Origin: Metamycoplasmataceae bacterium
GTDB taxonomy: Bacteria > Bacillota_I > Bacilli_A > Mycoplasmatales > Metamycoplasmataceae
Direction of reading: 5' to 3'
Assembly (NCBI GenBank): GCA_029942215.1
Contig: JAOZTM010000009.1
Location: forward strand, 1-8,837
Length of the DNA stretch: 8,837 nucleotides
The position numbers and the translations under genes are program-made. This document shows, piece after piece, positions 1-7,778 of the stretch; position 1 is the stretch's first letter; every line of letters begins with the position of its first letter. The notes under the pieces were generated by a model. It was given only the letters and a program-made list of their open reading frames with translations, did no database searches and was not told where the DNA came from.

Positions 1-2
1 TA

Positions 3-1625
3 TTAAGAATGGCAGTGCCAGCAATGATAGCTATGCTAGTTTTTGGTTTATACACCTTTATAGATAACATTTTGTCAATTCAGTTTGCAGGAGACAGTTA
101 TAACGGAGTTGCTACTAGTTTGGGTGGAACTCAAATGGGCGGAACTACAACAAAAGAATTGGTAAGGTTGTTCATGGCCGGTGGAGGGCCGATTACGTCA
201 TTCATGTTTGCAATAGTAATGCTTTTTGCAGTTGGTGTTTCAAGAAGAGTCTCAGTTAATATAGGAGCAGGAAATAAAGAAAGAGCAATCAAAACAATGA
301 AAACAACTTTGCAGACTTCACTATTAATTTCAATTCTGATAGTGCCTATTTTACTGTTCACTGCAAAGCCATGAATCGCTTCTCAATATGATGCAAACCC
401 AGCAATGGCTTCTTTAGTAGCTGAACACGCATACGATTATATTTGAATAATAATAATTTCATTTCCAATTATGATGTTTAATCAAATTCTGACTTCACTA
501 TTAAGAACAGAAGCGAGGAATGCACAAGCTCTAATAGCTATGGTAGCGCCATTAATAATAAACCTTTTGTTTGATTGAATTTTTATGGGTCCAGGAGGCA
601 TGGGTGTTGAAGGTGGGGCTTGGGCTACATTCATTTCATATTTCATCACCACAATATTGCTTGTGATTTTCATATCCCGAAATAAAAACTCGAGAATAAA
701 GTGGAAAAATCTTTTTGGTAGTTCAGGCTTTCAACTGATAACGTTGTTAGGAGTTGTACTTGTTGGGATCGCACCTTTTCTAAGGAATATGGCGCAGTCA
801 TTAACTCAAACAATAGAAATGAAACAAGTTCAAAGTGTTTCGATGGCAGTCTATGGATCTCCGATGGTTATGACTTTTGCCTTGACAGCAGTATTTCCAA
901 TTTTTGGTTTGTTCTTTCCAATTATGTTCGGCTTTGTACAAGCCGGGTCCCCTATGGCCGCCTATAACTTTGGCGCAAAAAATATGAAAAGGGTAAGACA
1001 AACAATCTTTTGGGTAGTGGTTTATTCTTTCATAACAGGATTGTTAATTTATCTAGTTTCTACATTTGGGCTATTTAACATATTAAGTAAATGACTAGGG
1101 AATGAAGACAAAGTCTTTACCAATTCTAGTTCTGGAGTATTGCATGCATGATTCATAACTATTTCGCCAAGCAAGACTGCTTTCACAATGCATACTATGG
1201 AAAAAGCTAAAAACATCTATTCAATTATGATGTTGGGAATGCCAATGATGGGAATAATGTTGGGTGGAATGATTTTATTCGGATCAACAGACAGAATAAT
1301 TTTGAATATTGTTTCTTCATCATTAAGAGGTTTCATACTATTCTTCCCTTTCATATTCTTGTTCTCATTCATAGCAATTCAAAATCCAGGAGATATGATA
1401 ACCAATGTTGCGGGACACAATGGTATATTCACAAATGAATTTATATTCTGATGATTCTATCCGGCAATAATTTCTTTTGCGTCATTATTGGTATTTATAA
1501 CAATGATAATAGTGTTTAAACACCTTAAGACAAAGAAAGTTGTTACACTTGACTCTAGAATAGAAAAACTTCATAAATGAGCTTCAAACAGAAGAAAAGC
1601 CAGGAAAGCAAGACGTACTACATAG
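3..1625 (+). CDS. MATE-family multidrug/toxin efflux transporter, 5' end outside window
   Basis: This is a membrane exporter of the MATE family, which uses an ion gradient to expel cationic or amphipathic compounds. The frame is open from the window edge, so the N terminus is missing; 540 codons are visible, ending in TAG. Twelve hydrophobic stretches fit the two six-helix halves of the family. The half-repeat motifs are clear: AVGVSRRVSVNIGAGNKERA in the first half and VQAGSPMAAYNFGAKN, followed by KRVRQ, in the second. GGMGVEGGAWAT resembles the MATE stretch before helix 6. Eight Trp codons are TGA and three are TGG (621, 702, 1011). Unusual points are a long loop of about 35 residues after the first visible helix (DSYNGVATSLGG onward) and a strongly basic C-terminal tail (RRKARKARR). 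The family call is secure; the substrate is unknown. Confidence 0.9.
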
Positions 1626-1636
1626 TCGCTTTTTTT
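1604..1636 (+). terminator. Intrinsic terminator overlapping the end of the MATE gene
   Basis: AAAGC (1605-1609) pairs with GCTTT (1628-1632), and GAC (1612-1614) with GTC (1625-1627), leaving a two-base bulge (1610-1611) and a ten-base loop. A T run at 1630-1636 follows. The 5' arm lies in the last codons of the MATE gene and the TAG stop (1623-1625) lies at the loop/3'-arm boundary. The stem is modest, so confidence is moderate. Confidence 0.55.
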
Positions 1637-1639
1637 GTA

Positions 1640-1648
1640 TGTTATAAT
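1640..1648 (+). promoter_or_regulatory. Extended -10 promoter of the permease (leaderless)
   Basis: TGTTATAAT at 1640-1648 is a full extended -10 element (TG-n-TATAAT). No convincing -35 is visible, as expected when an extended -10 is used. The seventh base after the hexamer is 1655, the A of the permease ATG, so the transcript should begin at the start codon. No Shine-Dalgarno precedes the ATG. Confidence 0.7.
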
Positions 1649-1654
1649 TCAAAT

Positions 1655-3166
1655 ATGAAAACAAAGTTTATACGTAATACGTTGTTTAATATTGTTTTAA
1701 CAGTTGGAATAGTTGTTGGAGTTGGTATTTTCTTCAAAAATGAATCAATCATTCAGTCAGCTCATGGAAACACGAGTTTGATTATTTCAGCATGAGTTAT
1801 AGGTGGGGTTATATCAATAGCATCAGCTCTAGCATTTTCATTACTTAATATCAAGTCAAAGAACAATGATAATAATGTTGCTGAGTTCGTAAGTATGGCT
1901 TATGGAACAAGGATGGGAAGATTAGCTAAATGATCATTCATGTTTTTATATTATCCAATATACCTATATGTAATAGCAATATTCACAACTTCAAAAATGT
2001 TTGACTTATTCGGATTTACAGGAACAGGGTATACATATACGCTTTACTTATTACTTGCTTCTACAGGTATTGCCGCAACATTTATAGCAATAACAATATT
2101 TGCACCAAAAATTTCTAAGATCACACAATTCTCAACAACAGCAATTAAAATGATTCCTTTCATAATGCTTGCAGCAGTTGTCATTGGAGCGATATTTATG
2201 CCAAGTAATAATGCCTATTGGAATGGTGGTCGGCAAACCATTATGGCTTCTATACAAGCGTCACATGCCGCACAACAAACTTCAGGAAGTTCAGGGATTG
2301 CAATAATCTTCTTTATTATCCCAGCTGTTAAATTCTCGTTTGATGGATTCATAAGTGTTACAGGAAATAAAAGATCATCAAGTATTAAATCAGTAAGTTG
2401 AGGAATTACAATTGGAATGATCATCGTAACCGTCATATATATATTGACCACAATAGCTATCCTTAATCAAGGTGTTACGAATGTTTCTGATGCACTGGTG
2501 AGTTTCTTTGGAGGAGACATTAATAATCTCTCTGGCGGCTATCTAGCAATGAAGAAAGCTATTATGGCAATTATTGTTATCTCTGGTTTAGGTTCGCTTA
2601 ATGGATTCTCAATCATTTGAAATAAAATGGCGAAGCAAGCACTGGATACAAAAAAAGTTAGATCTGAAGGAAGAATTGGTTTACTACTAATACTTGCATT
2701 CACGTTTTCAGTTGTTCCTTGATTATTATTCTCAATCGCAACAGGAGACGCAATTGAAACATTTAATGTTGTAAGTGAAATTGTACTTCTACTAGGGTTC
2801 GCAGTAAATGCATTGATCCTCGCGAAAGTTATTTACATGGTAATCAAAAACAAAATTAAGTTATCCTGGGTATTCATTTTGATGTCCGCGATTGCAATAT
2901 TAGGAATAACAGCAACTGCCGGTTATAAGATTATCGATGGTTTGTTAATTGACCTTATTCTTCATGGAGCACAAAACGGATACTTTGGATGACCAAAATG
3001 AACATATTTAATACTATTTTCATTGGTTATGGCTCAATTCATAGTTGCTCCGTATGTGGCTGAAAAGGTTATGAATTACGTTGCAATTCCTAATAACGCT
3101 TGAGATAAAATAACTTATCCATTTAGAACAACAAGAAGTAAATTATTGAGAGATCAAATAAAGTAA
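1655..3166 (+). CDS. APC-superfamily amino acid permease
   Basis: A 503-residue integral membrane protein resembling amino acid permeases of the APC superfamily, which import amino acids by proton symport or exchange. The first helix has VGIVVGVGIFF (residues 17-27), a version of the family G-x-G-I-F substrate-binding break. About twelve to fourteen hydrophobic segments follow, and the tail is basic (FRTTRSKLLRD). Eight Trp codons are TGA and two are TGG (2219, 2867); one Arg is the rare codon CGG (2231). The ATG at 1655 is chosen because it lies exactly one -10 distance below TATAAT, and the family TM1 motif follows about 17 residues later. The gene is transcribed alone between its own promoter and a terminator. 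The amino acid carried cannot be read from the sequence. Mollicutes lack most amino acid biosynthesis, so an import role is likely. Confidence 0.85.
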
Positions 3167-3179
3167 TCTTGGTTGTATT

Positions 3180-3206
3180 AATTAACTATACAAGTTAGTT
3201 TTTTTT
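3180..3206 (+). terminator. Intrinsic terminator after the permease
   Basis: AATTAACT (3180-3187) pairs with AGTTAGTT (3193-3200) around the five-base loop ATACA, with one T-G wobble. It runs straight into a T tract ending at 3206. It begins 13 bases after the permease stop. Confidence 0.75.
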
Positions 3207-3223
3207 ATTCTTTCTATTAAGGT

Positions 3224-3229
3224 TATAAA
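3224..3229 (+). promoter_or_regulatory. Probable -10 element for the transporter-reductase operon
   Basis: TATAAA at 3224-3229 lies between the permease terminator and the transporter gene. A start near 3236 would give a leader of about 23 bases carrying the ribosome-binding site. TAAAAT at 3233-3238 is an alternative. No -35 box is recognisable and no operator-like inverted repeat was seen. Confidence 0.4.
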
Positions 3230-3249
3230 TAGTAAAATGTATATAGAAA

Positions 3250-3255
3250 AGAGGA
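3250..3255 (+). promoter_or_regulatory. Ribosome-binding site of the YeeE-family gene, two possible starts
   Basis: AGAGGA at 3250-3255 is the only Shine-Dalgarno-like sequence here. In-frame ATGs lie at 3259 (four bases after GAGG) and 3265 (ten bases after). Neither spacing is ideal, so the start is uncertain by two residues. The upstream ATG is used for the gene coordinates. Confidence 0.55.
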
Positions 3256-3258
3256 AAT

Positions 3259-4575
3259 ATGACAATGACAAAAAGTCTGCCAAAAGTCAACTATAAACAG
3301 AACAGAAGAATATTTCAACCTATAATCGGTGTCTTATTAATTGCTGCCTGAATATTAGTTTCAACTTTGGCATTTAATTCCTTAGGGAATGCAACCAAGT
3401 TAATGGCTAACGCCATGATTGGATTAGCTATTGGTTATGTACTTCAAAGATCGTTCTTTGGATTTGCAGGAACAGTAGTAAGAACAGAAAAGGGATCTCC
3501 CAAATTAGCATATGCTGTATTACTGCTATTTGGACTAGGGGCATTGGTTGTAACGATCTGATATGCATCAACTAATATACCAACTGGAATTTTAGGGCAT
3601 CGTCCAATATCTTTAGGAACAGTGCTTGGAGCAGCAATCTTCGGAGCTGGAATGATAATGGCTAAAGCTTGTGCTTCAGGAATCTTAACTGATATGTCTA
3701 AAGGAACAATATTCGTTGTAATAGTTGTTGTATTCTTTATTATTGGTGCAGGTCCAGGACAAATGATTCAAGATGTTATGAATGGTAGAGGTTCATCTAA
3801 TTTAGGTATTGCATCTGGGGTCAACTTATTAAAATCACCATTAGGTATTGCAGGGGCAGTTATTCTTACATTACTACTTCTTATATTTGTAGCTTTAGGT
3901 GTTCATGTAATTTCTAAGAAAATTAGAACTAATAGAAAATTAGATATTGATAAAATTGAGTTTTCAATGGGTGAAAAAGCAGATATTTTTGCAGACTGAT
4001 TAAAAGCTAATCAATGATCAGAAGTAAAAAATCGAAAATTATTTTCAGCTGCTTGATTTAGATTTATTTATTTCACAATCTTTGCAAGAAAATGAGGGTT
4101 ATACTTCGGTGCAATAGCAATGCTAATTGCTATAGTTGGTGTTATGTTAATCAATGGAAAGGGATGAGGTGTTACTACTTCATTTGCAAGAATGTTCCAG
4201 TGAGTTACACATGTTCAAGTAATGACAGGTAAAGGCGCAAATAACACAATACTTCAAGATGTAGGTACATGAAGAAATGCAGGAATCGTTGTTGGAGCCA
4301 TTGGTTATATGTTAATGGCTAACAAGTTTAGATTCACAAGAACATTCAAAGGAATGTCTGCGTGAAAAGTTGTTGGTACAATATCTCTTGCTGCAGTTGC
4401 TGGATTCATGCTTGGGTTCGGCGCACGTATGGCTGACGGATGTAACGCTGGGCAACTTGCAACAGGAATAATGACATTCTCATTATCATCATGATTATTT
4501 GGAGCTGGGATGGTAATAGGTGGAATAGCAGGAATATACTTGATGAGAGTAATTAATAAGAAATTTAAAATTTAA
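3259..4575 (+). CDS. YeeE/YedE-family transporter, probable thiosulfate/sulfur-compound importer
   Basis: A 438-residue membrane protein of the YeeE/YedE family; characterised members (TsuA) import thiosulfate and others are linked to selenium. Two homologous halves are visible. AIGYVLQRSFFGFAG (residues 57-71) is echoed by AIGYMLMANKFRF near 350. The first cysteine motif, GMIMAKACASG (Cys138), is echoed by GARMADGCNAG (Cys395). These two are the only cysteines in the protein, and both are in motifs. The halves are joined by a polar, probably cytoplasmic loop around residues 219-260. All eleven Trp codons are TGA. Many relatives have Cys where Gly68 lies. The gene ends 22 bases before the CoA-disulfide reductase/rhodanese gene, so the two form an operon, which supports a sulfur substrate rather than an unrelated one. 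Family call firm; thiosulfate is an inference. Confidence 0.85.
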
Positions 4576-4584
4576 GTAAAACGA

Positions 4585-4591
4585 AAAGGAG
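4585..4591 (+). promoter_or_regulatory. Ribosome-binding site of the CoA-disulfide reductase gene
   Basis: AAAGGAG at 4585-4591, six bases before the ATG at 4598, is the strongest Shine-Dalgarno in the window. It supports that start and independent, efficient translation of the second gene of the operon. Confidence 0.8.
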
Positions 4592-4597
4592 ACAAAA

Positions 4598-6298
4598 ATG
4601 TCTAATAAAAAAATAGTAGTTATTGGTGGAGGAGCAGGTGGAGGTTCATTTGCTGCAAGAGTAAGACGTCATGATAATGATGCAGAAATTAAAATATTCG
4701 AAAGGTCACCATTTGTAAGTTATTCAAACTGTGGTCAACCATATTTAATTTCAGGAGCTAAGCCAGACTTCGCTTCTATCATTGTTTATTCACAACAAGA
4801 TTGAAAAGAGCAATACAACGTTGAAGCATTACCTTCACATGAAGTTACTGCAATCAATAGAGAAGCAAAAACGGTTTCAGTTACTAACTTAGTTTCAGGT
4901 GATACTTTTGAAGAATCATATGATACTTTAGTTGTATCTCCAGGAACTCCAGCACTTATGCCAGGAATCCCAGGACTTAAAGAAGCTAAGAATGTTCACG
5001 CATTAAAAACACCAGATCAATTACAAGGAATTATGAAAGACCTAGATGCAGGAGCTAAAAAAGCTGTTGTTATCGGTGGTGGATTTATTGGACTTGAAAT
5101 TGCTGAAAACTGTAAACATGTTGGAATGGAAGTTTCATTAGTTGATACTTCAGAAAAACTTTTATTCAAAGTTATGGATGAAGACTTCTCAGTATTCATT
5201 AACCAAGCTTTAGTTGAAAACGGTATTGATTTAAAATTAGGTCAAACCGTTACTGAAATTAAAGACGGTGGAGAAACAGTTGTTTTAGGTTCTGGTCAAG
5301 AACTTGATGCAGACATTATTTTCATGGTTGTTGGTACAACAGTTGAAGTTGGAATGTATAAAGATGCTGGTCTTGAAATTGGAGTTACAGGTGGAGTTAA
5401 AGCTAACTTAACATCTCAAACAAATGATAAAGATATTTACGTTATAGGGGATGCTGCTGAAACGGTTGATTGAAAAGGAAAACCATCAAGAATTCAATTA
5501 GCGATTATTGCTCAAAGAATGGCTACCGTAGGTGCTAACCACCTTTATGGAGTTAAAGATGAATTCAAAGGTGTTCAAAATGCTGCATCACTTTCTATAT
5601 TTGGAAAGACAGTTGCTGCTGTTGGATATACAGAAGAATATTTAAAAGAAAACAACATTGCATATGATAAATCAATTGGTATTGAACAACACGCAATCCT
5701 ACATGGACAAAATGTTTTCTTAAAAGTTATGTATGCTAAAAATGGGGAAATTCTTGGAGCTCAATCAGCAGGACCTGATTCAGCAGAGAAAAGAATTAAC
5801 TATATAGCAATGGCTATGATGTACAAGATTCCAGTTCAAGAATTATTGCATTTCCAAACTGCTTATAACCCAGTTGTTGATACTCAAAGAGATCCTGCAA
5901 ACTTAGTTGCTAGAATCGCTAGAGCTCAAATGGATGGAATCACAGAAAATACTACAACAGTAGAATTGGATTCATATTTAGAAAAAGGATACAAACTTCT
6001 TGATGTTAGAACTAAAGAAGAATGAGACGAAGGTCATCATCCAAAAGCTACTTTATTCCCATTACAAGAACTTACTGAAAAAATGAGTACACTTGATAAA
6101 AATGAGAAATACATTATTTACTGTAGAAGAGGTGCAAGAGCATATAACTTCCAGTTAAGAATGAAGAATGATGGATTTAAAGATGTTGTGAATGTACTTG
6201 GTGCATGAGATCACATGTCTGTATATGATTCATATAAATTCGAAAATAACAAGAAACAAGAAAACAGAAATACTTCTGCATGTAAAGCTTGTAAATAA
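4598..6298 (+). CDS. cdr: CoA-disulfide/CoA-persulfide reductase with C-terminal rhodanese domain (CoADR-Rhd)
   Basis: A 566-residue FAD enzyme that uses NAD(P)H to reduce CoA disulfide or CoA persulfide; fused forms are known in Bacillus and elsewhere. In order: FAD-binding VVIGGGAGGG (residues 7-16); active-site Cys45 in SYSNCGQPY; NAD(P)H-binding VVIGGGFIGLE (157-167); second FAD motif VIGDAAE (282-288, Asp285); a dimerisation domain with AYNPVVD (Tyr423); then a rhodanese domain from about 450. The rhodanese part has LLDVRTKEEW and the loop Cys509-RRGAR, the usual C-x4-R loop that carries persulfide sulfur. The length is close to that of known fusions (about 550). The protein ends in SACKACK, adding an unusual CxxC pair (Cys562, Cys565). 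All four Trp codons are TGA. It lies second in an operon with a sulfur-compound transporter, suggesting that it handles the imported sulfur. NAD(P)H preference and the physiological acceptor are unknown. Confidence 0.92.
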
Positions 6299-6299
6299 G

Positions 6300-6319
6300 A
6301 AATGGGCAACCATTTTTTT
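6300..6319 (+). terminator. Intrinsic terminator of the transporter-reductase operon
   Basis: AAATGG (6300-6305) pairs perfectly with CCATTT (6310-6315) around the GNRA-type tetraloop GCAA, followed by a T run to 6319. It starts two bases after the reductase stop codon. Confidence 0.8.
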
Positions 6320-6327
6320 ATTTTCTT

Positions 6328-6333
6328 TATAAT
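6328..6333 (+). promoter_or_regulatory. -10 promoter of the unknown membrane-anchored protein (leaderless)
   Basis: A perfect TATAAT lies nine bases after the operon terminator's T run. The seventh base downstream is 6340, the A of the gene's ATG. No Shine-Dalgarno and no clear -35 are visible, so a leaderless transcript is predicted. Confidence 0.65.
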
Positions 6334-6339
6334 AGATGT

Positions 6340-6864
6340 ATGTCTTTAACAACAAATATCATTTTATGAACAGTTTCGATAGTACTTGCCGTATCCGGTA
6401 TCGTTTTTGGTATTATCGCGTCTTACAACTCTAGTAAAGCAAATAAATCAATTAAAAATATGCTACAAACAAAGGGTGTTAAAGAGTCTGCAAGAAAATA
6501 TTTCTTTGATTCATTAAAGGATAGTATTCATGCAAATCGAAAATCTATAAAAAAATTAGAAGAACCTAAGTTGACATTTTTTGATTATTCAATTGTTAGT
6601 ACATCAGCTAGACTTAGTTTTATAAATGCAGAAACAGCAAAGTTACTACGTGACAGTGAATATTCTGATTTAATTGAAAAATTCCAAACATGTAAAACTA
6701 GGTTAGATGAACTGTTTACTGATTCAATTAATATAAAAGAATTATCAACAACTTCAGCTATGGACAAAAAAACAAAACAAAAACTAATCGGATACCATGA
6801 ATCAGTTATCAAAATTTCAACTGAACTAATGAAAGAGTTTACAAAGATTTCAGAAGAGTCTTAA
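6340..6864 (+). CDS. Hypothetical protein with single N-terminal membrane helix
   Basis: I do not recognise this 174-residue protein. Residues 6-28 form one strongly hydrophobic helix (IILWTVSIVLAVSGIVFGII) with no lipobox cysteine, so it looks like a membrane anchor rather than a lipoprotein signal. The rest is polar, Lys/Glu/Ser-rich and predicted mostly helical, with Lys-rich patches directly after the anchor (KANKSIKN), which favours a cytoplasmic C-terminal domain by the positive-inside rule. The only cysteine is Cys118. The start at 6340 needs the TGA at residue 10 to be read as Trp; starting later at 6460 would delete the helix, so the upstream start is preferred. It is placed between the sulfur operon and rluD and has its own promoter, so neither neighbour reveals its job. 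Confidence 0.7.
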
Positions 6865-6870
6865 TCATTG

Positions 6871-6876
6871 TATAAT
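6871..6876 (+). promoter_or_regulatory. -10 promoter of rluD (leaderless)
   Basis: A perfect TATAAT lies between the stop of the upstream gene (6864) and the rluD ATG (6884). Predicted initiation falls at 6883-6884, on the ATG. There is no Shine-Dalgarno and no terminator between the two genes, so read-through from upstream may add to expression. Confidence 0.65.
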
Positions 6877-6883
6877 TTCAATT

Positions 6884-7756
6884 ATGGAAACTAAACTTAA
6901 AGTAGAATATAGAACAAGAATAGATAAATACATTGCCGAAAATTCTAAGATATCAAGATCTGATATTAAAAAATTAATCGAAGGTCATGCCGTTTTTGTT
7001 AATGATAAAGAAGTTAGAAAACCAAACTTTACAGTTAGAGAAGATGATTCAATTCTTGTAACTAAAATAATTCAAAGAGAAATTACTGCAATAGCACAAG
7101 ACATTCCAATTGAAGTTGTTTACGAAGACGAAGATTTAATAATTGTTAACAAAGCTTCAGGAATGGTTGTTCATCCAGCACCTGGTCATCATGATGGAAC
7201 ATTAGTTAATGCTCTATTGTATAGATTCAAAGACTTGTCAAACATCAATGGAGATGTTAGGCCTGGTATTGTTCATAGAATTGACAAAGATACTACAGGG
7301 CTTCTTGTTGTTGCTAAAAATAACGATGCTCATAGATTCATGGCTGAACAATTAAAAGATCACTTAATTAAAAGAACATACTTTGCTCTTGTTAAAGGAA
7401 GAATGGAAAACGAAATAACACATATTGATCTTCCGATAGGAAGAGATCCTAGAAATAGAAAAAGAATGTCTATTACTAAGTTGAATGCTAAAGAAGCAAT
7501 TACTCATGTTTATACTGAAAAGATTTATCATGATTCAAGTTTAGTTAGATGTGAATTAGAAACAGGGAGGACTCATCAGATCAGAGTTCACTTGTCTCAT
7601 CTGAAACACCCGATCATTGGAGATCCATTATATGGAACAAAGATTGATGACTTTGGCCAAAGATTACACGCTGCTAAGTTAGAGCTTGTTCATCCTACTA
7701 CAAAAGAATTGATGACATTCGAAGCTCCGCTACCAAAAGAATTTGAAGTTGAATAA
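6884..7756 (+). CDS. rluD: RluA-family 23S rRNA pseudouridine synthase (RluD type)
   Basis: A 290-residue cytoplasmic enzyme that converts uridines of 23S rRNA to pseudouridine; RluD modifies helix 69, which contacts the decoding centre and tRNA. Residues about 10-60 form an S4 RNA-binding domain (RIDKYIAEN, SRSDIKKLI, GHAVFVNDK). The catalytic domain follows, with VVYEDEDLIIVNKASGMVVH (79-98) and the signature HRIDKDTTGLLVVAKN (131-146), in which Asp134 is the catalytic aspartate. The downstream family motifs ETGRTHQIRVHL (226-237) and HPIIGDPLYG (242-251) are intact. Length and domain order are normal. It has no Trp. Other RluA-family members with S4 domains (RluC) are possible, but the spacing and motifs fit RluD best. 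It converges with coaX, and the two share a terminator. Confidence 0.92.
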   Translation: METKLKVEYRTRIDKYIAENSKISRSDIKKLIEGHAVFVNDKEVRKPNFTVREDDSILVTKIIQREITAIAQDIPIEVVYEDEDLIIVNKASGMVVHPAPGHHDGTLVNALLYRFKDLSNINGDVRPGIVHRIDKDTTGLLVVAKNNDAHRFMAEQLKDHLIKRTYFALVKGRMENEITHIDLPIGRDPRNRKRMSITKLNAKEAITHVYTEKIYHDSSLVRCELETGRTHQIRVHLSHLKHPIIGDPLYGTKIDDFGQRLHAAKLELVHPTTKELMTFEAPLPKEFEVE

Positions 7757-7778
7757 AAATATACCGAGGTATATTTTT
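7755..7778. terminator. Bidirectional terminator between rluD and coaX
   Basis: An eleven-base perfect inverted repeat (7755-7765 with 7768-7778) has a GC core ACCGAGGT. T runs lie at the 3' side on both strands (7774-7779 on plus, complement of 7755-7759 on minus). It contains the second and third bases of the rluD TAA and the last base of the coaX TAA, so both genes end inside the hairpin. Confidence 0.85.

Noticed and set aside
801..1001. Antisense reading frame inside the MATE gene, and similar minus-strand frames elsewhere (131-361, 482-673, 2215-2451, 5017-5199, 6585-6812)
   Set aside because: They lie opposite well-supported genes, have no recognisable family features and no ribosome-binding site.
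372..1580. Apparent in-frame stops splitting the MATE gene into pieces (also in the permease, importer, reductase and coaX)
   Set aside because: All are TGA, at positions where Trp fits, with the same frame open on both sides. This is the UGA=Trp code, not frameshifts or pseudogenes.
3167..3258. Possible riboswitch or operator before the transporter-reductase operon
   Set aside because: The 92 bases are used by the permease terminator, a -10-like box and the ribosome-binding site. No further hairpin or inverted repeat was seen.
6865..6883. Operon linking the unknown protein and rluD
   Set aside because: Read-through is possible since no terminator separates them, but rluD has its own perfect TATAAT and no Shine-Dalgarno, so a separate promoter is the better reading.
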